From the NCBI RefSeq assembly GCF_009176305.1, contig NZ_BLAJ01000001.1, positions 62,001 to 126,000 on the forward strand: 64,000 nt of DNA, written 5' to 3'. Shown in pieces: positions 1-8,827 of the stretch. The notes under the pieces were generated by a model that ran no database searches, was not told where the DNA came from, and saw nothing but the letters and a program-made list of their open reading frames with translations. The first letter of the stretch is position 1, and each line of letters opens with the position of its first letter. A program made the translations under genes and the position numbers. Source of the stretch: Martinezella dioscoreae. Its GTDB lineage: Bacteria; Pseudomonadota; Alphaproteobacteria; Rhizobiales; Rhizobiaceae.

Positions 1-673
1 CATCCGTGCGGCGAGCCGATGGCGGAGAGAAGCCGAGGGCGATGAGACGCTCATCCGTCTCCGAGGTGGTTGCGGAGCAGGAGGCGTGGATCTCGCTGAT
101 CTGCAGGCGCGGCCATAGCTGGCCGACCGTTGCAAGCGTCACGCCGGAGCCGGGCATGATGGAGATGCGGCCGGCGGCTGCTGCAATCGCCTGTTCAAGC
201 ATGGCAACGCCTTCGGCCGCAGTCCTTGCGCCGCCGGAGGTCAGGATGCGTTCGAAGCCGAGGGAGATAGCGACATGGACGGCTTCCTCGACGTCGGGCA
301 CCAGATCGAAGGCGCGGTGCAGCGTCTTGCCGAGACCTTCCGCTTGGGCGGTGAGGATGGTGAGTGCGTCAAGATCCAGTCGGCCATCCGGCAGGGAAGC
401 GCCGAGCACGACTCCCGGCAAGCCGGCAGCTCGTGCGGCATCGATGTCGCGCTTCATGACATCAAGTTCATCCGCCGAATAGACGAAGCTGCCGGCGCGC
501 GGACGGATAATGGCGTATGCAGGGATAGATATCTTCGCTGCAGTGGCCATCAGCCCGGCACTCGGCGTCAGCCCGCCGAGAGGAAGCGCGCTGCAAAGCT
601 CGATACGGTCGCCGCCGCCCTCGACAGCGGCCTTGAGACCGGGAATATCCTCGACACAGACCTCAAGCAGCAT
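1..673 (-). CDS. cutC: CutC-family protein (copper homeostasis/TIM-barrel), 3' end cut by window edge
   Basis: The minus-strand frame opens with ATG at 673 and is still open at base 1, giving about 224 residues of a family usually near 240. The N-terminus (MLLEVCVEDIPGLKAAVEGG, then DRIELCSALPLGGLTPSAGL) and the later stretch SEIHASCSA match the CutC fold, a small TIM barrel. Bacterial CutC was linked to copper tolerance, but its chemistry is not settled, so the name is by family only. The start overlaps the last 11 bases of the ROK kinase gene upstream, which suggests translational coupling and a shared role near sugar kinase metabolism. The start is well supported by the overlap. Confidence 0.88.
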   Translation of the reverse strand, partial: MLLEVCVEDIPGLKAAVEGGGDRIELCSALPLGGLTPSAGLMATAAKISIPAYAIIRPRAGSFVYSADELDVMKRDIDAARAAGLPGVVLGASLPDGRLDLDALTILTAQAEGLGKTLHRAFDLVPDVEEAVHVAISLGFERILTSGGARTAAEGVAMLEQAIAAAAGRISIMPGSGVTLATVGQLWPRLQISEIHASCSATTSETDERLIALGFSPPSARRTD

Positions 674-1589
674 GGATGCGCTCTCCGGCATATTGCAGGC
701 CCAGCAGGGCGGCGCCGATGAGGCCCGGTTCCAGCTTGCACTCGCTCGGCACGACGAGCGGCCGGCCGAACTTACGCAGGGTCCGGGCGCGCACCGCCTC
801 GTCCAAACGAGCCAGGAGCGGTTCGACGTTGGAAAGGCCACCGCCGACCGGCACGATGGTCGCGCCAGTTATGTTGACGGTGAGGGCAAGCGGCGAGGCG
901 ACCAGATCCACCATGACGTCAATCGTGCGTTCGGCACGGTCTTCGCCCCTGAGCCACTGGCCGATGATCTCCTCGCTGGAAAGTTCCAAGCCGTGAAGCG
1001 TCTTGTGCAGGCGTTCGATGCCGCGTGCGCCGCCGACGGTGTCGACGCAGCCCTTCTGGCCACAGCCGCAGGCATAGGCGGGAATAGCGACTGGTGGATT
1101 GCCGGCGGAGGAGGCGATGATGGGGCCATGGCCCCATTCCCCGGCAAAGCCGCCGGCAGCATTGACCAGCCGGCCATCCGCGACAAGGCCGCCGCCGACG
1201 CCGGTGCCGAGAATGGCGCCGAAGACGATGCGATGGCCACGGCCCGCTCCGGACATGGCCTCCGCCATGGCGAAGCAATCGGCATCATTGGCGATCAGCA
1301 CGGGATAGCCGAGTTCCGCCTCCAGATCGGCGGCAAGATGCCGGCCGTGAATGCAGAGAATATTGGCGCAGGTGAGTGTCTGCGTATCGGGATCGACGAC
1401 GCCGGCGATGGAGAAGGAGAGGCAATCCGGCCTCTCGCCGGCTTCGGCAATCACCTCACGCAAGGCATTGACGAATTCGGCGAAATCGTGCCTGGGCGTC
1501 GGGCGCCGCGCCAGCGGTACGATGTCCGTCATGGAGCGGGCAATGCCGCCTTTGATGGCGCTGCCGCCAATGTCGAAGGAAACGATCAT
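663..1589 (-). CDS. ROK-family sugar kinase (N-acetylglucosamine/N-acetylmannosamine kinase-like)
   Basis: This 308-residue cytoplasmic protein has the ROK layout: an N-terminal phosphate-binding loop (SFDIGGSAIKGG), the ATP/sugar segment GTGVGGGLVADG, EWGH, and the zinc-binding signature CGCGQKGCVDTVGG, where Asp stands in place of the usual Glu. ROK kinases phosphorylate hexoses or amino sugars at O6. The exact sugar cannot be read from sequence, but GlcNAc is a common assignment for such rhizobial proteins. The frame extends 10 codons upstream, but MIVSFDIGG at 1589 is preferred because the family starts there and a GGGT-like ribosome site precedes it. It is followed directly by cutC. Confidence 0.88.
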   Translation of the reverse strand: MIVSFDIGGSAIKGGIARSMTDIVPLARRPTPRHDFAEFVNALREVIAEAGERPDCLSFSIAGVVDPDTQTLTCANILCIHGRHLAADLEAELGYPVLIANDADCFAMAEAMSGAGRGHRIVFGAILGTGVGGGLVADGRLVNAAGGFAGEWGHGPIIASSAGNPPVAIPAYACGCGQKGCVDTVGGARGIERLHKTLHGLELSSEEIIGQWLRGEDRAERTIDVMVDLVASPLALTVNITGATIVPVGGGLSNVEPLLARLDEAVRARTLRKFGRPLVVPSECKLEPGLIGAALLGLQYAGERIHAA

Positions 1590-1691
1590 GGATACCGACC
1601 CGCTGGAAACATGGCGCACTTGCTCGCACCCTTTGCCGGTCTTTGCAAGATCAATCCTCTATGAGGCCAATCCCTGACAGTTACAGCGTCA

Positions 1692-3044
1692 TCAGCCGGA
1701 CGGCAGGGTGATCCTGGCTTCAAAGCCATCGGTCCTGCCGGTCGCCGGCGACAGTAGATCGAGATGGCCGCCGATCTGGCCGACGATGCGCTCGACGATC
1801 GAAAGTCCAAGGCCGGAGCCTGCCGCTTTCGTCTTGCCGCGCCAGAAGCGCTTCTTCAGGCCGGCGAGATCATGTGCGGAAAGCACGGCGCCGCCGTTGA
1901 TGACGCGGACGGTGCGGTCGTCGATCCGGACGGTCACTTCGTCGTCCGCCGGCCCGTGGATCAAGGCGTTTTCGATTAGGTTGCGCATGACGATCGCAAA
2001 TGCGTCAATATCGACGTTGCGCATCAGTTTCTCCGCCGTTTCGTTCTCCAGAAGGACACGGCCTGCCGTTCCCGTATCGCGGTCGTAATCGCCTATGACG
2101 GTTTCGATGATGGCCACGAGATCGGCGGGTTTGTCACCCGTGCCGATCCCGGCCTGGGCGCGGGAAAGCTGCAGCAGCTTTTCCGCGAGCCGGCCGAGAT
2201 TGGAAAGCGACGTCTCGATGCGGCCGGCGCGTTCCGTCAATTGCCCCTGCGGCAGTTCGGCGATCAGCCTCTGGGTCTGCGCAAGAGCGCCTGCAATCGG
2301 GGTGCGCAGCTCATGGGCGCTATTGGCGGTGAATTCGCGCTCGGCTTCCAGGGCCAGGCGCAGGCGCTCCAGCAGCAGATTGACGGAGCGGGCGATCGGC
2401 TGCAGCTCGAGCGGCAGCGTCTCGCTCACGAGCGGCGCCATGTTGCCACCGTCTTTGGTGGCGATCTCCGAGCGCAAGCGGTCGATCGGCCGCAGCGATC
2501 GGCCGACGATGACGCCGATGGCGATGATGCTGGCGGGAATGAGGGCCAGTAGCGGCCAGAGCAGCGCAACGCCGCTTTCGCGCGATGCCTCGCGGCGATT
2601 CTTGAAGGCGTCGGCGACGTGCAGGAAGATCGTGCCGTCGGCCGAGGATTCGGTATAGATCCGGTATCGCGACGTATTGTGGAAGCCGATCTTCAGCGGC
2701 ACGTCATAGGCGGTTGGAGGGGCATCGTGGGAGTGCAGGATAACCTTGCCGTTCCCATCGAGTACCTGATAGGTCAGATATTCGCGGTTCAGCCCCTTAT
2801 TGAGCTCTTCCAGGCTCTGAGGATCGCCAGAATGGTCGCGGTTGGCGAGATCGTCGAGCACCAGCGGCAGAAGACGCTCGGCGGTTTCCTGCAATGCGCC
2901 ATCGAATGTTTCCGAGAGTTCCTTGTTGACGACATAGACACCGATGCCGACCGCAATCAGCCAGAAGACGACGACAGTGCCGGTCAGCGCAGTGATCAGG
3001 CGCCGGGTGATGCTGGCGCGGCTGGGCTCCTTGTGTTCGGTCAT
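1692..3044 (-). CDS. two-component sensor histidine kinase (QseC/TctE-like)
   Basis: This 450-residue inner-membrane kinase has a first transmembrane segment at about residues 16-40, a periplasmic domain of roughly 115 residues, a second segment near 158-180, and then a cytosolic dimerisation/phosphoacceptor helix with SAHELRTPIAG (His244). The N box is RNLIENALIHG and the G box GSGLGLSIVERI. The domain order and length fit the QseC/TctE class of sensors. The gene overlaps the 3' end of the response regulator by 4 bases, so the two are co-translated partners. The signal sensed is unknown: the periplasmic domain has no family-specific motif that I recognise. Confidence 0.93.
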   Translation of the reverse strand: MTEHKEPSRASITRRLITALTGTVVVFWLIAVGIGVYVVNKELSETFDGALQETAERLLPLVLDDLANRDHSGDPQSLEELNKGLNREYLTYQVLDGNGKVILHSHDAPPTAYDVPLKIGFHNTSRYRIYTESSADGTIFLHVADAFKNRREASRESGVALLWPLLALIPASIIAIGVIVGRSLRPIDRLRSEIATKDGGNMAPLVSETLPLELQPIARSVNLLLERLRLALEAEREFTANSAHELRTPIAGALAQTQRLIAELPQGQLTERAGRIETSLSNLGRLAEKLLQLSRAQAGIGTGDKPADLVAIIETVIGDYDRDTGTAGRVLLENETAEKLMRNVDIDAFAIVMRNLIENALIHGPADDEVTVRIDDRTVRVINGGAVLSAHDLAGLKKRFWRGKTKAAGSGLGLSIVERIVGQIGGHLDLLSPATGRTDGFEARITLPSG

Positions 3045-3706
3045 CGCTCACCCAGGCAATAGCCGACGCCGCGGGCCGTCCTTATGCGGTCCTTGCCGAT
3101 CTTCTTGCGCAGGCGGCTGACATAGACCTCCACCGTGTTGCTCTCGATTTCGGAGCCGAAGGCGTAGAGCGCCTCTTCTATCTTGTCCTTGGAGACGATC
3201 GCGCCCGGCCGCGTGATCAGCAGGTCGAGCACGGCCCATTCTCGTCCCGTCAGGATCACGTCCTTGCCCGCCAGCTTGACGCGGCGCTGCGGCTGGTCGA
3301 TTTCGAGGTCGTCAAACCGGAGGGTCGGCTGCGGACTGCCGGCATAACGCCGGGCGACCGCCAGGATACGGGCCGTCAATTCGCCAAGGTTGAACGGCTT
3401 GACGAGATAATCATCGGCGCCGCTGTTCAGGCCTTCGATACGGTCGGAGATCTGATCGCGAGCTGTCAGGATGATGACGGGCGTTTCGTCAGGCTTGCGG
3501 CGCAGCCGCTTCAAGAAATCGATGCCGCTGCCATCGGGAAGCTGCAGATCCAACAGGATGAGGCCGTATTGCACCGCACTGGTGACCTCCTCCGCATCGG
3601 TCAGGTTCTTGACCCAATCCACGGCATGAGGGCCTGCCGCGATATGGTCGCGAACCGCGCCGCCGATCGTGTCGTCGTCCTCCACCACAAGAATGCGCAC
3701 ATGCAC
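3041..3706 (-). CDS. OmpR/PhoB-family response regulator
   Basis: This 221-residue regulator has a receiver domain with the acidic pocket VVEDDD, phosphoacceptor Asp53 (LLDLQLPDGSG), the Thr/Ser switch LTARD and Lys103 (DDYLVKPFN). A winged-helix DNA-binding domain follows from about residue 125, with LTGREWAVLDLL and the recognition helix region SNTVEVYVSRLRKKIG. It is the first gene of a two-gene operon with the histidine kinase, overlapping it by ATGA. It likely controls genes elsewhere, as no obvious target sits next to it apart from the divergent mutarotase/SorC genes. Confidence 0.94.
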   Translation of the reverse strand: MHVRILVVEDDDTIGGAVRDHIAAGPHAVDWVKNLTDAEEVTSAVQYGLILLDLQLPDGSGIDFLKRLRRKPDETPVIILTARDQISDRIEGLNSGADDYLVKPFNLGELTARILAVARRYAGSPQPTLRFDDLEIDQPQRRVKLAGKDVILTGREWAVLDLLITRPGAIVSKDKIEEALYAFGSEIESNTVEVYVSRLRKKIGKDRIRTARGVGYCLGER

Positions 3707-3800
3707 CTCTCAACCGTTGAACGTACCTCAGTTAATGCCGACGAACCTATCGGGTCAATAACGGCTGAAATAAGCCGCGGCGGGATGCACAGTTCATGGC

Positions 3801-3903
3801 CAGAGCGGTTCAGTTTTTCACGGAATCTCTGAGCCGCTCTATCCCTTTGCTTTCACGCAATCCCGAACGGAAAACCGCTGCGCACTTTTCCTGGAATTGC
3901 TCC
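3801..3903. repeat. rhizobial palindromic intergenic element (RIME-like), copy 1
   Basis: The 317-base gap between the response regulator and the mutarotase holds a two-hairpin element. AGAGCGGTTCAG at 3802-3813 pairs with CTGAGCCGCTCT at 3829-3840. A second, imperfect arm pair (GCAATCCC near 3858, GGAATTGC near 3893) follows after a short linker. A close second copy lies at 50656-50748, where the second hairpin is better preserved (GCAATTCC/GGAATTGC). The structure resembles the Rhizobium-specific intergenic mosaic elements known from the literature, though I could not compare it with a database. No gene is supported in this gap. Confidence 0.75.
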
Positions 3904-4023
3904 AGGCTACCGGCCGAAAACGTTCCCGGCGCCTATGGACAGACAGGAACGCGATGGTTACTTGTTTGCGCGGAGAACAAAGCGGCCGCGAAGTGACCGC
4001 CACAGGCTATCGGAGGATCGTTC

Positions 4024-4479
4024 ATGCTGAAGGGAATTTCGCCGCTGTTGAATGCGGACGTGCTCTATGCGCTGAAATCGATGGGGCATGGCGACATGCT
4101 CGTCGTCGTCGACACGAATTTCCCGGCGGAGGCCATTGCGAGCCAGACGGTCCTGGGCGAGCTGCTGCGCATCGACAATGTGCCCGCTGCCGATGCCGTC
4201 GCGGCGATATTGTCGTTGATGCCGCTCGATACCTTCATTGATGACGCCGCGACGCGCATGGAAGTTGTCGATGCGCCGGAGGAGGTGCCGCAGGTCCAGC
4301 GGGAGGTTCAGGCGGTGATCGACAAGGCCGAGGGCAAGCATTGGCCGTTGATGCCGGTCGAGCGTTACGCCTTCTACGAGCGTGCCAAGGATGCCTTTTG
4401 CGTCATTCAGACCGGAGAGCGCCGCTTCTACGGCTGTTTCACCTTGACCAAGGGCGTCATCCCGCCGGAGACTGCATGA
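4024..4479 (+). CDS. fucU: RbsD/FucU-family sugar mutarotase
   Basis: This 151-residue protein is similar in length to FucU and RbsD. The N-terminal segment LKGISPLLNADVLYALKSMGHGD carries the conserved His in the GHGD turn, and the C-terminus has the aromatic active-site region ERRFYGCFTLTKGV. The family interconverts anomers of fucose, ribose or related sugars so that transport and catabolism are not limited by spontaneous mutarotation. It lies 59 bases upstream of the SorC regulator and the polyol importer, so it may act on a sugar entering the same pathway. The FucU assignment is by length and motif; the true substrate is not known. Confidence 0.85.
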   Translation: MLKGISPLLNADVLYALKSMGHGDMLVVVDTNFPAEAIASQTVLGELLRIDNVPAADAVAAILSLMPLDTFIDDAATRMEVVDAPEEVPQVQREVQAVIDKAEGKHWPLMPVERYAFYERAKDAFCVIQTGERRFYGCFTLTKGVIPPETA

Positions 4480-4538
4480 TCCGGCACGGATAGTCTGGAT
4501 CATCCCGAGCAAGGGCGCTGTTTCGGTAAAGGAAGGCG

Positions 4539-5492
4539 ATGGCGAAGAAGCTGGATTCCCAGGGGCGGCTTGACGATGCGGCGCGGGCCGGATGGCTCTA
4601 CTACGTCGCCGGCCGCACGCAGGATGAAATCGCCGTTGCGATGGGAATATCCCGACAGTCGGCGCAGCGTCTGGTGTCGCTGGCCGTTGCCGAACGGCTG
4701 ATCAAGGTCCGGCTGGATCACCCGATCGCCGCCTGTCTGGAATATGCGGCGGAGCTCAAGAAGAAGTTCGGTCTGCGCCATGTCGATATCGTGCCGAGCG
4801 ATCCCGACAGCACATCTTCGACCATTGGCATCGCCGAGGCCGGTGCTGCCGAAATCGAGCGCTGGCTGCGGCGAGCCGACCCCATCGTGCTGGCGATCGG
4901 CACGGGCCGCACGTTGAAGGCTGCAGTCGACCAGCTGCCGGCGATCGAATGTCTGCAGCATCGGGTGGTGTCGCTGACGGGCAATATCGGTCCCGACGGT
5001 TCCGCTGCCTATTACAACGTCATCTTCAGCATGGCCGACGTCGTCAAGGCGCGGCACTTTCCGATGCCGCTGCCGGTGCTGGTGTCGTCGGCCGAGGAGC
5101 GGGAGCTCCTGCATGCGCAGGCACTGGTGCGCTCGACGCTCGATATTAGCGCTCAGGCCGACGTGACTTTCGTCGGTATCGGGGAGATGGGCGTGGAAGC
5201 GCCGCTCTGTCTCGACGGCTTTCTCGAGAGGGACGAGATGCTGGCGTTGATGGATCGGGGCGCTGCCGGCGAGATCTGCGGCTGGGTTTTCGATGGCAAT
5301 GGCAACCTCATGCCCGATGATGTCAATGAGCGCGTCGCCAGTGCGCCCTTGCCGTCGCGCGATACCTGCAGCGTCATCGGAATCGCCAAGGGTCGGCGCA
5401 AATTCCAGGCGATCAAGGCGGCCGTTGTCGGTCAGCAGATCAATGGTTTGATTACCGACGAGGCAGTTGCCGAATTTTTGCTCAAGGTTTGA
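4539..5492 (+). CDS. smoC: SorC/DeoR-family sugar-binding transcriptional regulator of the polyol operon
   Basis: This 317-residue regulator has an N-terminal helix-turn-helix (GRTQDEIAVAMGISRQSAQRL, residues about 26-46) and a SorC sugar-phosphate-binding domain of the NagB/RpiA-like fold (IGTGRTLKAAV, VVSLTGNIG, VGIGEMG, and a C-terminal LITDEAVAEFLL). It sits directly upstream of the sorbitol/mannitol importer genes, the position of smoC in related polyol operons. It most likely senses a phosphorylated polyol or ketose and controls the promoter at about 5561-5589. A strong inverted repeat spans its own stop codon. The start at 4539 follows a GGAAGG ribosome site. Confidence 0.88.
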   Translation: MAKKLDSQGRLDDAARAGWLYYVAGRTQDEIAVAMGISRQSAQRLVSLAVAERLIKVRLDHPIAACLEYAAELKKKFGLRHVDIVPSDPDSTSSTIGIAEAGAAEIERWLRRADPIVLAIGTGRTLKAAVDQLPAIECLQHRVVSLTGNIGPDGSAAYYNVIFSMADVVKARHFPMPLPVLVSSAEERELLHAQALVRSTLDISAQADVTFVGIGEMGVEAPLCLDGFLERDEMLALMDRGAAGEICGWVFDGNGNLMPDDVNERVASAPLPSRDTCSVIGIAKGRRKFQAIKAAVVGQQINGLITDEAVAEFLLKV

Positions 5493-5499
5493 GCAAAAA
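5475..5499. promoter_or_regulatory. perfect inverted repeat over the smoC stop codon, candidate SorC operator
   Basis: TTTTTGCTCAA at 5475-5485 and TTGAGCAAAAA at 5489-5499 are exact reverse complements separated by three bases. The half-site core TTGCTC/GAGCAA recurs at 5532-5537 and, on the other strand, in the imperfect pair GAGCA 5597-5601 / TGCTC 5609-5613, which flank the predicted smoE promoter. I infer that this is the binding motif of the upstream SorC protein. A terminator is less likely because the arms are AT-rich and no T-run follows. Confidence 0.55.
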
Positions 5500-5560
5500 A
5501 TTTAACTCATAAAAACAAAAGGATAGGTTACTTGCTCGGCAATGCAGCAACGAATCTGCA

Positions 5561-5589
5561 TTGACATTTTGTCGCAAGAAGTGAGTAAT
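5561..5589 (+). promoter_or_regulatory. predicted sigma-70 promoter of the smo operon
   Basis: A consensus -35 box TTGACA (5561-5566) is followed, after 17 bases, by AGTAAT (5584-5589), which matches four of six -10 positions. It lies 50 bases upstream of the smoE start and between repeated GAGCAA/TTGCTC half-sites, so repressor or activator control by the neighbouring SorC protein is plausible. Confidence 0.55.
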
Positions 5590-5638
5590 TGCCCACGAGC
5601 AAAGCGAATGCTCATTTTTAATCTTCTGGGAGGAAGAT

Positions 5639-6955
5639 ATGAAATTGAAAACTTTACTGCTGGGCGCCTGCTCGGCTCTGATGTTTGCCGGCCTGGCGTC
5701 TGCCGAAACCCTCACGATTGCAACCGTCAACAACGGCGACATGGTCCGTATGCAGAAGCTTACGGACGATTTCAAAGCCAAGAACCCCGGTATCGACCTG
5801 CAGTGGGTCACGCTTGAAGAAAACGTATTGCGCCAGAAGGTTACGACCGACATCGCTACCAAGGCCGGCCAGTACGACGTGCTGACCATCGGCACCTATG
5901 AAGTGCCGATCTGGAGCAAGCTCGGCTGGCTTGCCTCGCTCGACAAGCTTTCCGCCGACAAGAACTATGATGTGGATGACCTTCTCCCGGCCATTCGCAG
6001 CGGTCTGACGACCGACGGCAAGCTCTACGCGGCGCCGTTCTACGGCGAAAGCTCGATGGTGATGTACCGCAAGGACCTGTTCGACAAGGCTGGTCTCAAG
6101 ATGCCGGACGCTCCGACATGGGACTTCATCGCCGATGCGGCCCGCAAGATCACCGACAAGGACCATGAAGTCTATGGCATCTGCCTTCGCGGCAAGGCGG
6201 GCTGGGGCGAAAACATGGCGTTCCTGACGGCGATGTCGAATTCGTTCGGCGCCCGCTGGTTCGATGAAAAGTGGAAGGCACAGTTCGACCAGCCGGAATG
6301 GAAGGACACGCTCGACTTCTACGTCAAGCTGATGAAGGATGCCGGCCCTCCGGGTGCATCGTCCAACGGTTTCAACGAGAACCTGGCCCTGTTCCAGTCC
6401 GGCAAGTGCGGCATGTGGATCGACGCCACCGTTGCTGCTTCCTTCGTTTCCGATCCGAAGGAATCGAAGGTTGCCGACAAGGTCGGCTTCGCTCTGGCTC
6501 CGGATAAGGGCCTCGGCAAGCGCGGCAACTGGCTCTGGGCATGGAACCTCGCCATCCCGGCTTCTTCGAAGAAGACCGAAGCGGCGGAAAAGTTCATTTC
6601 CTGGGCTACCAGCAAGGACTACACCAACCTGGTCGCACAGAAGGAAGGCTGGCTGAACGCACCTCCCGGCACCCGCACCTCGCTCTATGCGAATGCGGAT
6701 TACCAGAAGGCAGCGCCTTTCGCCAAGATGACGCTCGACTCGATCAATTCGGCTGATCCGACGCATCCGACTGTCAAGCCGGTTCCCTATGTCGGCGTGC
6801 AGTTCGTCGCCATCCCTGAATTCCAGGGCATCGGCACGGCTGTCGGCCAGCAGTTCTCGGCTGCTCTCGCCGGCCAGATTTCGGTCGATCAGGCTCTGAA
6901 GGCTGCCCAGCAGCTGACGGAACGCGAAATGAAGAAGGCCGGCTATCCGAAGTAA
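5639..6955 (+). CDS. smoE: sorbitol/mannitol ABC transporter periplasmic solute-binding protein
   Basis: The 438-residue precursor has a signal peptide (MKLKTLLLGACSALMFAGLASA, cleaved near residue 22) and the family-1 extracellular solute-binding fold (LTIATVNNGDMVRMQKL, AAPFYGESSMVMYRKDL, CGMWIDATVAASF, RGNWLWAWNLAIP). It captures hexitols in the periplasm and delivers them to the SmoF/SmoG permeases. A GGGAGG ribosome site precedes the ATG. It heads the operon and is separated from the permease genes by 144 bases that contain a terminator-like hairpin, an arrangement that commonly gives more binding protein than membrane components. The polyol specificity is inferred from the downstream mannitol dehydrogenase and the overall operon layout. 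Confidence 0.9.
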   Translation: MKLKTLLLGACSALMFAGLASAETLTIATVNNGDMVRMQKLTDDFKAKNPGIDLQWVTLEENVLRQKVTTDIATKAGQYDVLTIGTYEVPIWSKLGWLASLDKLSADKNYDVDDLLPAIRSGLTTDGKLYAAPFYGESSMVMYRKDLFDKAGLKMPDAPTWDFIADAARKITDKDHEVYGICLRGKAGWGENMAFLTAMSNSFGARWFDEKWKAQFDQPEWKDTLDFYVKLMKDAGPPGASSNGFNENLALFQSGKCGMWIDATVAASFVSDPKESKVADKVGFALAPDKGLGKRGNWLWAWNLAIPASSKKTEAAEKFISWATSKDYTNLVAQKEGWLNAPPGTRTSLYANADYQKAAPFAKMTLDSINSADPTHPTVKPVPYVGVQFVAIPEFQGIGTAVGQQFSAALAGQISVDQALKAAQQLTEREMKKAGYPK

Positions 6956-7009
6956 GGGCCTTCGAAGCTAAGGAAAGCAGCGCCCCCTCTCGAGCGTTGC
7001 TTTCCCCTA

Positions 7010-7048
7010 GGCCGCCGAGCGCCGAACTGCCCTTGGCGGCCCTTTTGT
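7010..7048 (+). terminator. attenuating hairpin between smoE and smoF
   Basis: GGCCGCC at 7010-7016 pairs exactly with GGCGGCC at 7035-7041, and CTTTTGTTT follows. It sits inside the operon, after the solute-binding gene, so partial termination or 3'-end protection of the smoE message is the likely role. Confidence 0.6.
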
Positions 7049-7099
7049 TTCAGCCGGTCCGCGGCCACCCCCTCCTTTAAAGATAGGTCGGTACTTGCC

Positions 7100-7972
7100 A
7101 TGGCAACGTTGCACACCCGTTCCACCGCACGCGTCATGATGGCGCCTTCGGTTCTGCTTCTCTTTGCGTGGATGATCGTCCCGCTCGTAATGACGATCTA
7201 TTTCTCGACGCTGAACTACAATCTTCTGAACCCCGGCACGCATGATTTCCTCGGGTTTCTCAACTACGAATATTTCATCACCGATCCGGCCTTCCTCAGC
7301 TCGCTGATCGTGACGCTGCTGCTTGTCGGTGGTGCGTTGCTGATCACCGTCATTGGCGGCATTGCGCTGGCTCTCCTGCTTGATCAGCCGATCTTCGGCC
7401 AGGGCATCGTGCGCATGCTGGTGCTTGCGCCCTTCTTCGTGATGCCGACGGTCGCGGCCCTCATCTGGAAGCACATGTTCATGAACCCGGTGAACGGGCT
7501 CCTGGCACATCTCTTCCGTTTTTTCGGGCTCGATCCGCTGACCTGGCTGGAGACGGTTCCGCTTCTGTCGATCATCATCATCATTGCCTGGCAGTGGTTG
7601 CCCTTCGCCACGCTCATCCTGCTGACAGCCCTGCAGTCGCTGGATGAGGAGCAGAAGGAAGCCGCCGAGATGGATGGCGCGGGACCGGTTTCGAAATTCA
7701 TCTACATCATCCTGCCGCATCTGGCGCGCGCCATCACCGTGGTGATCCTGATCGAGACGATCTTCATGCTGTCGGCCTTCGCCGAGATCCTCGTCACCAC
7801 CAATGGCGGTCCGGGTACGGCGACGACGAACCTCACCTATCTCGTCTATTCGCAGATCGTTCTGTCGCAGGATGTCGGCGGCGCATCGGCGGGCGGCATC
7901 ATCGCCGTCATCCTCGCCAATATCGTCGCGATCTTCCTGATGCGCGCAGTCGGCAAGAATCTGGAGGCTTGA
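7100..7972 (+). CDS. smoF: polyol ABC transporter permease, first subunit
   Basis: This 290-residue inner-membrane protein of the MalF-type binding-protein-dependent permease family has about six transmembrane helices. The cytosolic coupling loop carries the EAA motif (KEAAEMDGAGPVSKFIYIILP, about residues 190-211) that docks on the ATPase. It forms the heterodimeric channel with the next gene, which starts one base after its stop codon. The ribosome site before the ATG is weak, but the start fits the family, with a short basic N-terminus before the first helix. Confidence 0.92.
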   Translation: MATLHTRSTARVMMAPSVLLLFAWMIVPLVMTIYFSTLNYNLLNPGTHDFLGFLNYEYFITDPAFLSSLIVTLLLVGGALLITVIGGIALALLLDQPIFGQGIVRMLVLAPFFVMPTVAALIWKHMFMNPVNGLLAHLFRFFGLDPLTWLETVPLLSIIIIIAWQWLPFATLILLTALQSLDEEQKEAAEMDGAGPVSKFIYIILPHLARAITVVILIETIFMLSAFAEILVTTNGGPGTATTNLTYLVYSQIVLSQDVGGASAGGIIAVILANIVAIFLMRAVGKNLEA

Positions 7973-7973
7973 G

Positions 7974-8816
7974 ATGGCACGCAAAATCACCACACAACGC
8001 AAGATCGTCGTATCGGTCGCCGCCTGGGTCGTGGCGCTCCTCATCTTCTTCCCGATCCTGTGGACGATCCTGACGAGCTTCAAGACGGAAGGCGATGCGA
8101 TTGCCTCGCCGCCGCAATTCCTCTTCTTCCACTGGACGCTGGAGAATTATTTCGAGGTGCAGTCGCGCTCGGATTACTTCCTCCACTTCGGCAACTCGGT
8201 CATCATCGCTTTCGGTTCGACCATTCTCGGTCTGCTCATTGCGGTGCCTGCCGCATGGGCCATGGCGTTCTCGCCGACCAAGCGCACCAAGGACGTCCTG
8301 ATGTGGATGCTGTCGACGAAGATGATGCCGCCGGTCGGCGCCTTCATCCCGATCTATCTGCTGTTCCAGAGCTTCGGCCTCCTGAACAACCAGTTTGCCA
8401 GCCGGGTGGGCATGGTCGTGGTGCTGATGCTCATCAACCTGCCGATCATCGTCTGGATGCTCTACACCTACTTCAAGGAAATTCCCGGCGAAATCCTCGA
8501 GGCGGCCCGCATGGATGGGGCGACGCTTGCCAAGGAGATCATCTACGTCCTGACGCCGATGGCGATCCCGGGTCTTGCCTCGACGATGCTGCTCAACATC
8601 ATCCTCGCCTGGAATGAGGCCTTCTGGACGCTCAATCTCTCCGCGGTGGACGCGGCGCCGCTGAGCACCTTCATCGCCTCCTATTCCAGCCCGGAAGGCC
8701 TGTTCTATGCCAAGCTTTCAGCGGCATCGACCATGGCGATCGCTCCGATCCTGATCCTCGGCTGGTTCAGCCAGAAGCAACTCGTTCGCGGCCTGACCTT
8801 CGGCGCGGTTAAGTAA
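7974..8816 (+). CDS. smoG: polyol ABC transporter permease, second subunit
   Basis: This 280-residue MalG-type permease begins with a basic N-terminus and a helix at about residues 15-33. The EAA coupling loop reads [21 protein letters not shown], and the protein ends in GLTFGAVK, a C-terminus typical of this subfamily. The gene starts one base after smoF, so the two are translated together. It pairs with SmoF to form the membrane channel of the hexitol importer. Confidence 0.92.
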   Translation: MARKITTQRKIVVSVAAWVVALLIFFPILWTILTSFKTEGDAIASPPQFLFFHWTLENYFEVQSRSDYFLHFGNSVIIAFGSTILGLLIAVPAAWAMAFSPTKRTKDVLMWMLSTKMMPPVGAFIPIYLLFQSFGLLNNQFASRVGMVVVLMLINLPIIVWMLYTYFKEIPGEILEAARMDGATLAKEIIYVLTPMAIPGLASTMLLNIILAWNEAFWTLNLSAVDAAPLSTFIASYSSPEGLFYAKLSAASTMAIAPILILGWFSQKQLVRGLTFGAVK

Positions 8817-8827
8817 GGAAGAGAAAC

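Noticed and set aside
510..1664. Long plus-strand open frame of 384 codons
   Set aside because: It lies opposite the ROK kinase and cutC, which have clear family motifs; its translation is Ala/Gly/Asp-rich with no recognisable domain and no ribosome site.
3796..3996. Short open frame over the RIME-like element
   Set aside because: It consists of palindromic repeat sequence, lacks a ribosome site and has no family features.
5475..5499. Inverted repeat at the smoC end as a rho-independent terminator
   Set aside because: Arms are AT-rich, no T-run follows on the plus strand, and the same half-sites recur at the downstream promoter, which fits an operator better.
7007..8083. Minus-strand open frame of 358 codons opposite smoF
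   Set aside because: Highly charged Arg/Asp/Glu repeats typical of an antisense reading of a membrane protein gene.
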